Below, one piece after another: positions 34,870 through 47,719 of a stretch of 64,000 bases of DNA. The stretch is taken from the NCBI GenBank assembly GCA_017607445.1, contig JAEVHH010000004.1:4340001-4404000 (forward strand), given 5' to 3'. This stretch comes from Histoplasma ohiense. Taxonomy: Eukaryota > Ascomycota > Eurotiomycetes > Onygenales > Ajellomycetaceae. The first letter of the stretch is position 1. The number at the start of each line of letters is the position of its first letter. The position numbers and the translations under genes are program-made. Under the pieces are notes generated by a model. That model had not been told where the DNA came from. It was given only the letters and a program-made list of their open reading frames with translations, and ran no database searches.

Positions 34870-36402
34870 AATAGTCACTTATTTATGAGGTGCTAGTCTG
34901 ATGAGCTGTGTTGATTGAGTTGATTGAGTGGATGATATAGATATTATCACTGTGATCATTGATGTTGACTGTGCTGACAGTGATTGCTGCTTCTGAGTAT
35001 CTCTGTGATATCTGTTGTCAAGACAGTAGACAGTTGTTAGCTTCTTTTGAGTTAGATGTCTGAGAATACTATTCACACATCTGAATGCAGCAGAACAGTG
35101 CTGATGTTCAGCTGAGTAGAGTTGACAACAGTTGATACACTGTGATGCTTTCTTACACTTTACATCTGTTGATCTCTTGTGCTGACTTGTGAGCTTGCTG
35201 CAGTTGAAGCATCTCATCAGTTGCACACACTTTGATGAATAGCAGTATCTCTGATATTCTGAGTCATATCTCACTATCAGTGGTCTTTTCTCAATGAGTC
35301 TGACCCTCTCACTGACATTGAAAAGTGAGAAGTTTTTCACTGAGATGAGAAAGAAAATAATTCATGTAATCTTCTCTGTTTTAAGATTCACTTCATATTA
35401 TGAGAGTTGACAGCTCACTGATTTTATCTTTATCTGAGTCAGAATCTCTCTCTCAATCATTTTGTCTGTGAGAATTTTTATTTCTTCTCAGTTCTGAACA
35501 AATTCTGAAACTTCTGAGACAGTATAATTGTACCACCACTCTGATAGCTGAATCTCTGTGGTGTCAAAAACTTCACAGAGAGTAGTCACTGTTTTCTCAA
35601 TGATCAGAGTATTGTATATATTTCTATTACTTGATGTGATTGCTCAATCTGTTCTGATGAGCTTCATCTTCAGTACATTAGCCATATTCTCCACTCTCTG
35701 AATGTTTGCAATGATTGTCTGCTGCACAGTATATGACTGCAGCTGAGTGACTCATTTCTCTGATTGAAGAGTGATGAGAACTTATAGATTCTTCTACTGC
35801 TTTGTGCTCTCTGTGAGACTTTTTGACTGATTGATATTCTTGAGCTGCAGACTGGCTTCACTAGCTCTGTCAGCTGAGAAAGCTGCAGTCTTGACAGAGA
35901 TAACTTCAGAGAAAGCAGAATTTTTTCTCTTCTGCACAATGCTCATTCAGATAATCAGCTTTCTCACAGTTGTCTTTGCTGAATTTAACTGTGAATGAGT
36001 ATTCAGAGTAGTACTCTCTCTCAGAGTTGATGCTGCATTCAGATCTGCTGTCATATATGCAATGAATTTTTCACAGAAGATTCAAGCAAAGTTCTGACTG
36101 ACTGACTATTTCTTCTCTTCAATTCAGCTGTTCAGAGTTTTTGTCAATCTGATGAAGATCTTCTGCTGCAGATTCTGTTGCTGTTGAGTCTTCTCAAACT
36201 GCTTCTATAGCTGAGAGATGATTATGAAAATGCTGTCACTGACTTCTTTGAGAACTGAAGAAGACATTGTAACAGTCTTTCTCTGTCTCTTGTCAGTTTT
36301 TTCAGTAACAAAATTGATTGATGACTTCAGTTTCAGTGATCTGATGTAGACTGTGTTGATGTTCTTGAATGAATGAAAGAGTGTTGAGAGCTTCATGATC
36401 AC
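34870..36402 (-). pseudogene. LINE X ORF1
   Basis: ATG at 36402 starts MIMKLSTLFHSFKNIN, collinear with LINE Y ORF1. Cys-His array at about 35100-35220 (CFNCSKLTSQH). Frame broken. Confidence 0.72.
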
Positions 36403-36564
36403 TCAATCTGTGCAGTACACACACATAAGAGTAATCACAGAGAATGTGTGATGATGTTGAACAGATTGAAGAATTAAAATTATACAAAAAACAGTTAGAA
36501 AATAGAGAAATTCAAATGTACCTCTATATTCATGAGTAGTTGTAAGAATGAGAATACAGAGTGA

Positions 36565-36794
36565 GAGAATGTTAGAAGCTATATAGAAGAATTATTAGAG
36601 ACTACACAAATGCAGAGCACAGAGCAGAAGAATGTTAAAAGCTACATAGAAGAATTGTTAGAAACTATACAAGCACAGAGTATAGAGCAGAAAAACATTG
36701 AAAGTTATACAAAATCACAACAGTCAGAAACAAGTGAATGCAGAAGAGAAGTTGATTGTATAAATTAATTACTAATAAATACTAACTCATCACA
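36565..36794 (-). repeat. 5' LTR of G2, second piece
   Basis: Continues the LTR interrupted at 23175 and ends in CATCACA at 36794. With the first piece it makes 303 + 230 = 533 bp. Confidence 0.9.
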
Positions 36795-37412
36795 CAGATT
36801 GATTTGTTTGTTTGTTTGTTTGTATTGATTTAATATCTCAGAGAAAACACAGGCAGCACTCATGTTTCAGAAGCCTTCTGAAGAGTATGAAGATATGCTA
36901 CACTGAAGAGATTTCTATATACACAGAGAGAAAGAAAACAGAATTCAGATGACAATTCTTGAAAAGATTCAGCTCATTGAAAAGGATTTTACTGAGCTGT
37001 ACATTCACTTCTGATCTGATGTATGGCTATTCATGATGAAGCTATAGTGTGATTCTCAAGAGAAACCACTGCTGCTGTATCTGAAAGACTTTACAGTAAA
37101 TGAAGAGAGATAACTCTCTCAGTTGATTCAAGAACTGTCTGTGCTTCTAACAGCAGAGAAAAGACAGATGAGATAGACAAAAGAAAAAAGAAAAAATGAG
37201 TGTTCTGAAAAAAAAAATAAAGAAAAAAGTGAAGAAAAAACTGTGCTCTCTGTGACATCTTGCAGTCACATGACTCAGTGCAAACCTGAGGGGAGAGAGA
37301 GAAGAGAGCACTGAAGAAGATCATGAGAGAAAAGAAGTGAAGAGAAACAGAGAAAGCAGTGAGAAGAGAGAAGAAGAGTGTATATCTGCAGCTGAAAGCT
37401 GAGTCAGCATAC

Positions 37413-37883
37413 TGTGACGGGTTAGCACCCGTTAGTAATCAACTTACGCAATCAACTTCCCTTCTGCACCCGCTTGTTTCTGGCTGTTGTGACCTCACAT
37501 AACCCTCAATGTTCTTCTGCTCTGTGCTCTGCACTCGCATAGTTTCTAATGATTCTTCTGTGTAGCTCCTTACATTCTCCTGCTCTGTGTTCCATGCTTG
37601 TGTAGTCTCTAATGATTCTTTCACATAGCTCTCAATGATTCCTCTGCCCCATGTTCCACACTCACATAGCTTCTAACAATTCTTACACATACCTCTTAAT
37701 GTTCTTCCACTCTGTGCTTCACTGTGGAGCAGCTTCTGATATTCTTCCACCCCAAACTTTCCTCTATAAGAACCCTCTTCATACAACCTTTTCTTCTGAT
37801 TTCTTTTCTCTTTCTTTCCTTAATCAATTCGTAATCTGTAATTAGGATAGTACCAAATCATTAATTGAAGTACACCCATTACA
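37413..37883 (+). repeat. 5' LTR of G4, 471 bp
   Basis: Begins TGTGACGGGTTAGCACCCG and ends ACACCCATTACA. A CTCTTTC-rich part near 37800 and the tandem repeat block near 37500-37640 are visible. Differences from the 3' LTR are mainly C/T and G/A, many of them at former CpG. Confidence 0.93.
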
Positions 37884-38218
37884 TTACAAATTGATTCTTC
37901 TGTGTTTTAGGCCCGAGTGCCTCATTATTAGTTCTTACACCCGAGTGCGTCATTTACAGGCCCGAGTGCCTAGTCATTACAAGAGATCTCTCATGGGCCT
38001 GAGTGCCCTTATCATTAGTTATATAGGCCATTGTGCCTAAGCATCTGAAACACAATCGACCATGTTCTACAAGGCCCAAGTGCCTACAAACTGTAACACT
38101 GTGAATAGCATTCACAAAGAAGCTTGACCAAGCTTAGCACCACAACACTGCAAATAGTGCCTGCAAGAGGATCAAGTGTCTACAAGTATTCCTTTTCTTT
38201 TTTTTATATTATTATTAC
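37884..38218 (+). promoter_or_regulatory. G4 leader with seven hairpin-like repeats
   Basis: Repeats of the type AGGCCCGAGTGCCT (stem AGGC/GCCT, six-base loop) occur at 37909, 37937, 37958, 37995, 38025, 38072 and 38168, each 14 bp, some with paired changes. A further inverted repeat, AAGCTTGACCAAGCTT, lies between the sixth and seventh. There is no ORF before the gag ATG at 38219. Confidence 0.8.
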
Positions 38219-39320
38219 ATGTTCTTAGACATTGAAATGAACTATGAACAATCCTACAAACACCCACCACACCCGAACATGGTGGATGATAACTTAGATC
38301 TACAAAGCATCCTCCAGCAGCAGGTGCTACAGATGGCTGAATTGCAACAACAACTTGCTGAGATGAGCACTTCCACATTCATCATTCCTTCTACACCCAC
38401 ACCTCACAAAAAGCCTTCAAGAGAGAAGCTCTCAATCCTCAACAAATACAAGAAAGACCTAGCACTCTACCTCATATAGAAGTCAAAAGCAAACATCAAA
38501 TTGAACATTGATGGACAAGCAATAGGCTCACTATCCAATCAAGTGTGGTATATCCATAGCAGGTTGGATGGCAATGCATTAGCAAAATTCCAACCCTGGA
38601 TGAGCCATTGTCAGAATCATCAGTGTATGCCAGAGCTAGTCTTTCAACAACTCAACTCCCTCTTTCTCAATTCTACATTTCAAGCCAAGGTGTTAGACTG
38701 ATTTAATTGAACTCATCAGATGAATGTCACATTGACAACTTATCTTTCTGAATTCAATCACAAGCTCCTAGAAGCAGATGGGCAAGACTGGGACAACATC
38801 ATCAAGATCAACATATTGTTCAAGAACTTGAACTTTCAATTGCATAATCAAAGCATAGAGTGTCTGAAGCTCTCAATATACAGCAAATTCTGCACTGATC
38901 TTTGTCTGTTGAACAATGATCTGTCTCAGTTTCACACACTCCAAAATCACAGAGGATTTCACTGAACAAATGCATACACTTCAAACCACTCTGCAGCACC
39001 CCCCATCTCTGAATCAGAATCAATGAACTGAGTCTCATATGTAAATACAAGTCATCTGAGGGTCCTCAACATCTCAGAGAAGAACATCATCAATCAAATC
39101 ATCAGAGAAGTCTGCATACACTGCAACAAGTCAGAGCACTTCACAAACCAATGTCTGAATGCAATCATTCTGAGTAAACCCCTCACACATGTAAACACTG
39201 TGTTGCTTGTGGATAGACAAGAATAGAGAAAAGATGAGCTCTCACTCTAAAATACAGACAAGAGCTCAAGGAGCAGAAAGCTAGCTGAAGATTCAAGCAG
39301 AAGATACAAGTGAACACAAT
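38219..39320 (+). pseudogene. G4 gag
   Basis: ATG at 38219 (MFLDIEMNYEQSY) is followed by a glutamine-rich helix (LQQQVLQMAELQQQLAEM, about residues 31-48). The capsid-like domain is at 38501-38965. A CCHC knuckle CIHCNKSEHFTNQC lies at about 39115-39156. One frame throughout; stops are TGA and TAG at tryptophan, arginine and glutamine-type positions. It ends near the start of pol, with a frame change. Confidence 0.85.
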
Positions 39321-42300
39321 CATGATCTCTGTCATTGTAAATAGCTTAGTCAACATACAAGCAATGATAGACAGTGGTTTCCTTCACTACACTCTTATAG
39401 ACACTCAGCTGGTTGAGAAGCATAAGCTTCAGTGTATCTCCTTTCTCAAACTGTGTAAGCTCAGTGAATTTGACAGCCTCAGAGGATCCATCTCCTACAA
39501 CATGGTAAGATTTAATGTCAATGTAGAAGGACACAAGAAAAAGAACATATACACATATAAAATACAAGACCTTGAGTACAATCTAATACTCAGTCTATCA
39601 TGACTCACAGAATTTGGAACCTTGTTGAACATACACAACCACTGCCTTATTTTCCCAGAAGGCAACTGTGTTTACAAGAAGGATGTCAATAGAATCACTG
39701 ATCTCATCCAGATATCAGCAAAAGCATACAAACTACTAACCCACCAAGCATATGAGAAGAAGAATGTCCAAGTGTTCACTGCTAGCATAGCAGATATCAA
39801 AAAAGCATTAGAAAAGCTAGAACTCAAAGACTCCAAGAAATCACACAAGAAACTACTCAAATCATATGAAGACTTTGCAGACATGTTCAACAAAAAAGAA
39901 GCTGAAAAGCTTTCTTCTCATCAAGAACTCAGCATAGATCATATGATCAAGCTCATCAAGAAGAATGATAAGAACCCACAATCACTCTGAGGTTCTCTCT
40001 ACAGCATGTTGTGTGATGAGCTTCTTGTTCTACAAAAAACACTCAACAGACTATTGAACAAAGGCTTCATTTGTGTTAGCAACTCACCCACTGCAGCATT
40101 CATACTGTTTGTGAAGAAACCAGAAGAAGGCTTACAATTCTGCATTGACTATCAAGAACTCAACAAGATTACACAGAAGGATTGATACCCTCTCTCACTC
40201 ATCAACAAAACACTCAAACAAGTAGGAAAAGCAAAATGATTTATGAAGCTTGACATCTCTGCAGCCTTCTATAAGATAAGGATTAATGAAGGTGATGAAT
40301 GGCTAACTGCTTTTTGTATGCATTATGGATTATACAAATGGACAGTGACCTCTTTTGGATTAGCGAACACCCTGAGCATGTTTCAGAAATACATTAACTG
40401 GGCTCTATGAGATCTGCTCGATGAGATCACCTCAGCATACATGGATGATATCCTGATCTTCACTGATGGACTGCTCACTGAGCACCACAAGCACATACAA
40501 CAAGTGCTTGACTGCCTACAAAAAGTCAAACTGCAAGTGGACATTGACAAATGCAACTTCAAGACCAAGTCTACAATCTATCTAGAATTCATCATCAAAG
40601 CTGAAAAAGGTGTACACATGGATTCTAAGAAGATGGAAGCAATCCTCAACTGGGAGGCATCAGTCTCAGTAAAAGGGACTAGAAGCTTTCTAGAATTTGC
40701 CAACTTCTATCAAAGGTTCATCAAAGACTTCTCTGATATCATACAATCACTGACAGACCTGACCCGGAAAGACACTGTGTTTCAATGAACTGATGAAGCA
40801 GATGCAGCATTCAAAAAGCTGAAGTGTATATTCACAAGCACTCCAATGCTGCAATCATTTGATTCGGATAAGCATACAATTCTCGAAATGAACACCTCAG
40901 ATTATGTAGTAGATGGAACACTGATGCAATATGATAATGAAGATGTTCTACAACTCTGTGCCTTCATTTTGAAAAAGATGTCACTCACTGAATGCAACTA
41001 TGAGATCTACAACAAGAAGCTTCTAGCAATCATACAATGTCTCAAAGAATGAGAGTCCAAACTTATGAGCATCAAAAAGTTTGAGATTGTTACTGATCAT
41101 AAGAACTTAGAGTACTTCACAATCACTCATAAGCTCACTGAAAGACATATGTGTTGATCATTGTTTCTTAGCCATTTCTCATTCACAATTTGTTATTGAT
41201 CTGAAGTAGAGAACACTCTTGCAGATGCTCTGTTCCATCAAGAACAAGATATATCATCTGATGACTTGGACAACAGATGAAAACACTGAGAGCATCAATT
41301 AATCAACTCTGCAATCATAGAAAGTCCTATGCAACCAGATGAATCCCACATACATGTCAACCAGTCCCAAGCTCAAGAACCCTCACTCGAAGAACAATGG
41401 AAGCTAGCAGCAGAAGTAGATGAATTCTGGCAACAAGTCACTGAAGCCATACAAAACAGAGCACCTCAATTCCCCACAAGTGTATACTCAAGAACAGATA
41501 TCTCAGCATGTTTGATTGATGATGACAACTGCTTACACTTTTGAGATAGATGATGGGTCTCTGATTCAGAATCTCTATGAACACAGATCATGCAAGAAAT
41601 TCATGACTCATCAATGACTGAGCACTCAGAATGTGAAATCATGTACAACATCATCACCCAAGAATTCTACTGATCAGATATGTTGAAAGACATACACCAG
41701 TTCATACACAACTGTGATCACTGCAGCTCAGTGACAGTATGGCATGAATGCTGAAAAGAGATGCTGAAGCTTCTATCTGTCCTCAACTGAACTTGGTATG
41801 ATATAGCTATTGATTTTGCAGTTTCCTTATTCAAAAGTGGAGGTTCTACAAACATTCTAGTCATCATCAACCAACTCAGCAAGGGTGTAATACTACAGCT
41901 CTGTGACAAGATGGACACTGAAGTAGTTGCAGATGTCTTTGTCAGAAGCTCATTCTATCATATGCACAGTCTGCCTTCATCCATTGTGTCAGATAGAGGC
42001 AGTCAATTCATCAGTGCACTCTGGGCCCACATATGCCAATTATTAAGAATTGAACAAAAGTTATCAACAGTGTACCACTCAGAGACTGATGAAGCTACTG
42101 AGAGGATGATACAAACAGTAAAGAACATTCTTCATAAGTTCTGCAATTACACACAAAACAACTGAAGCAATCTGCTGTCATATACTGAGATTGCAATTAA
42201 TGATTGAGATTCTGCTACAACAGGCATAAGCTCATTCTTCCTTCTACATGAATACAACTTAGAGGTTCTGAACTTCTCTGAGACTCTCTGAGAAACTGCA

Positions 42301-42882
42301 TACATCCACAGTCTCATACAGACAGCAGAGAACATTGTGAGCAAGCTGAAGAAAGTTCATGAATAGACAGAAGCTTCAATGATCAGCACTCAGCAAGATT
42401 ATAAGAATCAAGTGAACATCAGAAGAAGTTCTGCAACTCAATATCATATAGAAGACAAAGTCTGACTGGATTTCAAAAACATAAGAACAGATCATCCCTC
42501 ATGTATGCTAGATTACCATCACATCAAGTATATGATGAAGGAAGTGCTAGACACACATGATTATTGACTTGACATTCCATCTGACATCCATGACATCTTT
42601 CATACAAACCTGCTCCGACCCGCGGCTGAGGATCCATTCCTCTCACAGAGAACCTCTGATTGGCAGCCACCTGCCATTGTAGAAGAAGACAACAAACTTG
42701 AGTGGGAAATTGAAGCAATCCTTGACAATAGAACCAACCACTGCTGCTGCAAATACCTCATCAAATGGATAGAATACAATCATCTGATCTGGGAATCTGT
42801 GTCTGCCTTGGAGAACACCGCCGCCCTTGACACCTATGAGTCCTCACTCACCTCAGTAGAGGGGGATAATGTGATGGGTTAG
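39310..42882 (+). pseudogene. G4 pol (PR-RT-RH-IN-chromodomain)
   Basis: One frame of 1191 codons broken only by stops. Protease MIDSGFLHYTL with catalytic D at 39370-39372. RT: VKKPEEGLQFCIDYQELNK near 40110-40160, the active-site YMDD at 40438-40449, and the LEFANFYQRFI segment after it. RNase H near 40850-41100. Integrase: zinc-binding H-C part ending HNCDHC near 41690-41730, then core aspartates in IAIDFAV and SDRGSQF and a glutamate in DEATERM (about 41805-42100). The C-terminal chromodomain (WEIEAILDNR, YLIKWIEY, WESV; about 42700-42810) probably directs integration to marked heterochromatin, as known for chromoviruses. It overlaps the start of the 3' LTR by 13 bp. Confidence 0.88.
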
Positions 42883-43340
42883 TATCTGTTAGTAATCAAC
42901 TTACACAATCAACTCCTCTTCTGCATCTGCTTGTTTCTGACTGTTGTGATCTTGTGTAACCCTCAATGTTCTTCTGCTTCATACTCCACACTCATGTAGT
43001 TTCTAATGATTCTTCTGTGTAGCTTCTTACATTCTTCTACTCTGTGTTCCACACTTGTGTAGTCTCTAATGATTCTTCTGTGTAGCTCTCAATGATTCCC
43101 CCGCCCCACATTCCACACTTGTGTAGCTTCTAACAATTCTTACATGTACCTCTTAATGTTCTTCCACTCTGCACTCCACTGTGGAGCAGCTTCTGATATT
43201 CTTCCGCTCTGAACTTTCCTCTATAAGAACCCTCTTTGTACGACCTTTTCTTCTGATTTCTTTTCTCTTTCTTTCCTTAATCAATTCGTAATCTGTAATT
43301 AGAATAGTATCAAATCGTTAATCGAAGTACGCCCGTTACA
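42870..43340 (+). repeat. 3' LTR of G4, 471 bp
   Basis: Begins TGTGATGGGTTAG and ends CGCCCGTTACA. Same length as the 5' LTR. Several sites where this copy has TG and the 5' copy has CA point to a lost CG in the parent. Confidence 0.93.
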
Positions 43341-43409
43341 CATACAGACTGTACTGATTACATCACAGCTAGTTGAAACAGATGAGCTCATCATACTGAT
43401 TTAATCATT

Positions 43410-46400
43410 TACATCAGTTGAACTGATTGAATCAATTGAATTGATTGTATCAATTGTATCAATTGTACCATTTGTATCAATTGAACTGATTGAATCAATT
43501 GTACTGATTGAATCAGTTGAACTGATTGTACTGTTTGTACTGATTGAACTGATTGAGTTGATTGTATCAATTGAATCAATTGTACTGTTTATATTAATTG
43601 CATTGATTGAATCTATTGTACTGATTGAATCAGTTGTACTGAATGTTGTGCTATCTGTACTGTCTGTATAGACTTGGAACTGCTGTAGAGATCTGTTAGA
43701 TAATGTGTGCTCAAACAGCTGTGTTATCTCATACAGTACTGTGTGTAGAACTGTGTACAGTCAAGCAGTTCTACAAAGTCTGTAGAGATCAGAGACTCTA
43801 GATAGACAACAGTTGTCATCTGATTGTATGACTGTGCTGCTGATCTCTTGAGTCAGTGAGAGAAGTGTCTCTGTAAATATTGACAGAGTATCAAATATTC
43901 TGAGCTTTTGTTGTGTTCACAGATATAGATGAGTCTTACATCTGCATGCTGAAAGTATCTGTGGTATCAGAAAAAGTTCTCATGAGAGAAGTGAAGTGCA
44001 AGTCAGTGATGAAGAGTATGTTGTGATATAATGAACTTCAGAGAAATTTTTACTTGATATTTCACAGTTAGTCTGCTGAATCTTCAGCTCTGATATCAGT
44101 CAGAGAGCTTTTCACAGACTCTGTTTCATCACTCTTACTCTGTCTCTTGACTGAGCTGTTTGATCACTGTGTGAACCCCACTGATTGTGGGCATGATCTT
44201 GAGTTCATAGACTGGAGCTGCAGTAGATGAGATCATTCATTTAGTCAGATGATCTGCTTTCTTATTGTTCTCTATTTTTATATACTCAGAGACTCATTTC
44301 AGATTCACATTATATTGTCTGAAAAGCTTATGACAGCAGCTGTAGACTCAGTTCAAGAAGATCACTGCACTGCTCTGTATGCTTCAGATAACTGAGATAT
44401 TGTCAAAGCAGAGTCAGATTCAAAAGTTGATGCTGTTATCTATAACACAGAGTAGAAGCTTTACTGCACATTCTAATACACAGCAGACATCAACTGCTTC
44501 AGTGTTGAAGATATGTGATATAGAGCTCAATACAGCTGAGAAGCTGATCAGCTGTTTATTTCTCTGATAGACTATAAAATTATAATCAATCTATCTGCTG
44601 TTGTCAAGAATCTGTTCTGATTCATCTGAGAAAATATATAAATCTGTTGAAGATTGACTTTTTCATTATTTCTTGAATATCTGAGCAGTATTTTTTTTAT
44701 CTACATTTTCTGTGAAATCTGTTCTATATCTCTCTAAATAGTGTGGAATGATAAGTGTGAATCTATTGACTGCAGACAGCAGCATTTTCAACCTCTGAAT
44801 TTTGATCTTTGAATGCTGCTGAGTTTCAGCTCTTCTTTCATATATAATCATTGAGAAAGCTATTTGTGAAGTCAGTGAATGTTTCTCATTCATTATCTGA
44901 AGTCTTATTATAAAACACATTTTGATTTTCTTCAGAGCTATCATTGCTGATGAGAGTTCAGCATTCTGATATAGAGTTGCAACAGATGTTGTACAGAAAA
45001 CTGAAAGAACTTCTCTGACTATTATAATAAACATCTTCTTGACTGTTTTCATATATTATCTTAGACAGAAGCTGATCTCCTCACTTCTGTCTGTGTATTT
45101 TGCTGACTGTGTATGATCACTGTATCAGATCTCTGTGCTATAGAGCAGTGAGAGAATCACATAGATAGTAACTGTCTTCTACAGAGCATCTGCTGAAAGC
45201 TTATTTCTAATCTTTTCTAAGTTTTGAATGTGCTGAGTCACAGTTCTTGTCTTCTTTGTCTGAGCAGAGATGTATGATCTTCAGATGAGTCTTCTGTCAA
45301 AGTATATACTCAGTCAATGAAATACTGACTTCTGTTCAGCTGAGACAGTGACAGAGTGTATGATCAGATTCTCTGACACAATCACTGATAGTGTTTCATT
45401 ATGTTACTTTCTTGTGAGATGAATCATTTCAAGTTTCTCTGATGCAAAGATTATTTTATTTGTCTTTCTTCATTTTAAAATACTCTGTATATCATGACTG
45501 AGAAGAGTAGCATTGCTGTTAAGTGAGTGTATAGCTCATCAAATATTCAGATCATCTGTATAATCAAAGTACAGTTCTGAGTTCTATCACAGCAGCTCTA
45601 TCAGATACAGAAGAAACAGTATTAATGACAGAGAAAATTTCTGTAATGTGTCACATTGCATCTGATATACTGCTGTGATGATTCTCTTCAGCTGAATCTG
45701 AGCTCTGTGTTCAGTGAGAAAGCTGTCAATGAGTTGTAGTAGCTCATACAGTTATCTTTATTGTGTCATCTACTGAAGCAGCTGTCTGCACAGCACAGTA
45801 TCAAAGACACTCTGCATATTCATTGTGATCATGAATATCTTCTTGTTTTGTGTGAAGGCTGTCTTCATCTCATGAGTGAAAGCAGCTATCAGATTCATTG
45901 CAGATTGTCTGAGCAGTGTCTTTTTATACTGCAAGCTGACTACATCATAAATAAATGCTGTGTACATCAGTTGTCTTGCAACAATGCATTTCAGTCTTTT
46001 GAAGATTACTGAGAAAAGAGTAATAAATTTTCAGAAGTGAACTGAGCTTCTGTCTCTTTTATCTATCTTAAGTATCATTGTCATCTCTGTCAGTTTTCAG
46101 ATTTATGAGAAGTGACAGAGTCAGAGGCAGTAGTTGTATAGCTGCTGTACAAAGAAAAACATATACTATCAGTATGTTTTGAGCAGTCATACTGTGATTC
46201 CATCTGTGTCTGAAGAGATACTCTGTACTTCAATAGTGTTGTGCTCTATCTTCTTCATTTCAATTCAGAGATTTCAGAGCAGGTTTTTCATACTGCTTCT
46301 GTGCTCATCATTCAATGAATTGTATTTCAGATCATTGACTGAGTTGTATCACTTTAGAATGATTTGCTGAAGTGTCTTGACTTTGATGACTGTCTCTTCT

Positions 46401-47680
46401 ATAATCTGATCTTCAATCATCAGAGGAGGTGCTCTGAGGTTGAGTTTCAGCTTATACTATACTATCATCTGATACAAATCTCTGTCATCTCTGATCTCAT
46501 TGATCATTTGTCTTCAGTATGTATGCTTGATTTTGCACACTGTGTTCTTGAATTGATGCTTTGTGATCTCTATCTGATGAGTGATGAGCTCTCAATGTAC
46601 TCTTCAGCAGTCTGCTGTTCATTAGAGAGTTGTAGTCTGTTTTTATTGCACTGACTTACTGACTGTCTGAGCTGCAGTCAGAAGATTCTGAATGAAGTAT
46701 TGAGTCAGATCATTAAACTATACTGCATTCTCAACTCTATCTGAATAAAATATGTTCATCATAAAATCTCTGACAAAATCTGTAAAGAATTTCAGCTGAG
46801 AGTCTGTGATTTTGATCTGAGCTCTGCTCTGCTGTGTCTGAAGTGTTGTCAGCAGTATAGTAATTATAAACTGATAATCTAAGCCACAGTGTAAATCTTG
46901 ATGCACTGAAGTGAAAGCAAAGATTATATTGAAGAAGATGAGATCAATTACATAATCTGCTGTATGAGTTGAAATATCTATCTTTTTCACAAAGTTCATT
47001 CTGTGTTCACTGATTCACTGAACAAGCTTCCCTCCTCAGTGCAGATTCACTGCCTCTGATTCAAAGATATCATATTATACATTGAAATTTCCATCTACTA
47101 GACAGCAGACTGATGAGTTTAAATTGATCAGATAATTTATGACTGTGTCTGTCTCAGACTGTCTATACACATTGAGAATGTGGCAGTCATTGACACTGAC
47201 TCACAGTAGATCTCTGTTTTACACAAATCAGTGTTACTGTGCTCTTATCTTTGAACTCTTGTGTATATATATCATGATTCAGAGTCTCTTATTCTCTCAC
47301 TGCTTCAGATTAGTGTCATCTCAGTAATCTATGAATACAAAACACTCATATGCTGAGTGATTAGAAGTCTTGATATCAGAGTGTGTGTAAGACTTCTGTA
47401 TACAGATCACTTCACAACTCTGCTCAAAAACAAGCTGTAGAGCTGCTGTGTGACAGAGAACTACTCTGATTGTATTTGCTCAAAAAATCTGCAGAGAGTG
47501 ATTTTTCTGCTGATTATTTCTACAGTATCAGTCATATCACTGATGTTGATATTCTAGTATAAGAAGTCACTTGATGAGCTGCTGTCAAAGTTCATCTACA
47601 GAATAAGATTGAAGAATCTCAGATCTATTGTCTGCATGCTGAGACTAGACTGCTTTTTGACTGCTTGACTATACTGTCAC
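43410..47680 (-). pseudogene. LINE Z ORF2 (EN-RT-RH)
   Basis: Endonuclease end at about 46718-46999, RT A region 45770-45967 (MITMNMQSVFDTV), motif YTDD 45551-45562, the conserved post-RT segment 44666-45052, and the minisatellite 43416-43640. Many stops. Confidence 0.75.
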
Positions 47681-47719
47681 TCTGCTGTGCAGACTGAGCA
47701 TCATCTGATGCAGATCATC

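Larger units (their letters stand above)
23176..36550 (-). mobile_element. LINE X (Tad-like), split by LINE Y
   Basis: It comprises 23176-23665 (3' end with a (CAAA)n tail on the minus strand) and 30373-36550 (the rest), together about 6668 bp. The 14-bp target duplication AGAATACAGAGTGA flanks it inside the G2 LTR. The minus-strand order is ORF1 (36402 to about 34870), ORF2 with endonuclease, RT and RNase H (about 34800 to 30560), then the 3' region. It is heavily decayed: the RT motif reads YTDD (32666-32677). Confidence 0.88.
9349..36794 (-). mobile_element. Ty3/gypsy chromovirus G2, 27.4 kb including nested inserts
   Basis: This is one copy of the G-family LTR retrotransposon in minus orientation, split by five later insertions. 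Its 3' LTR is 9349-9881 and its 5' LTR is 22873-23175 joined to 36565-36794. Both LTRs total exactly 533 bp. The 5-bp target duplication CAGAT lies at 9344-9348 and 36795-36799, which proves that everything between arrived in or after this element. Inserts are G1 (11294-17515), a SINE (17739-18128), a hAT-like element (20358-21676), LINE X with LINE Y inside (23176-36550). Removing them leaves the gag-pol layout of its better-preserved relative G4. The reading frames are full of TGA/TAA/TAG. The protease motif DSG reads DND and the RT motif YMDD reads YMNN. Confidence 0.9.
37413..43340 (+). mobile_element. Ty3/gypsy chromovirus G4, best-preserved copy, 5928 bp
   Basis: Complete plus-strand element in LINE Z with target duplication CATAC at 37408-37412 and 43341-43345. 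LTRs are both 471 bp. It retains many CpG and CC/GG steps in its 5' third, and its RT motif is intact (YMDD). Gag and pol frames are shifted relative to each other, with no indels seen but numerous TGA/TAG codons, so it is inactive though the youngest gypsy here. A polypurine tract (GTAGAGGGGGATAA, 42856-42869) precedes the 3' LTR. Confidence 0.95.

Noticed and set aside
23176..36550. A single 13-kb composite element
   Set aside because: The outer duplication looks like one unit, but the inner 14-bp duplication and full-length size show one LINE inside another.
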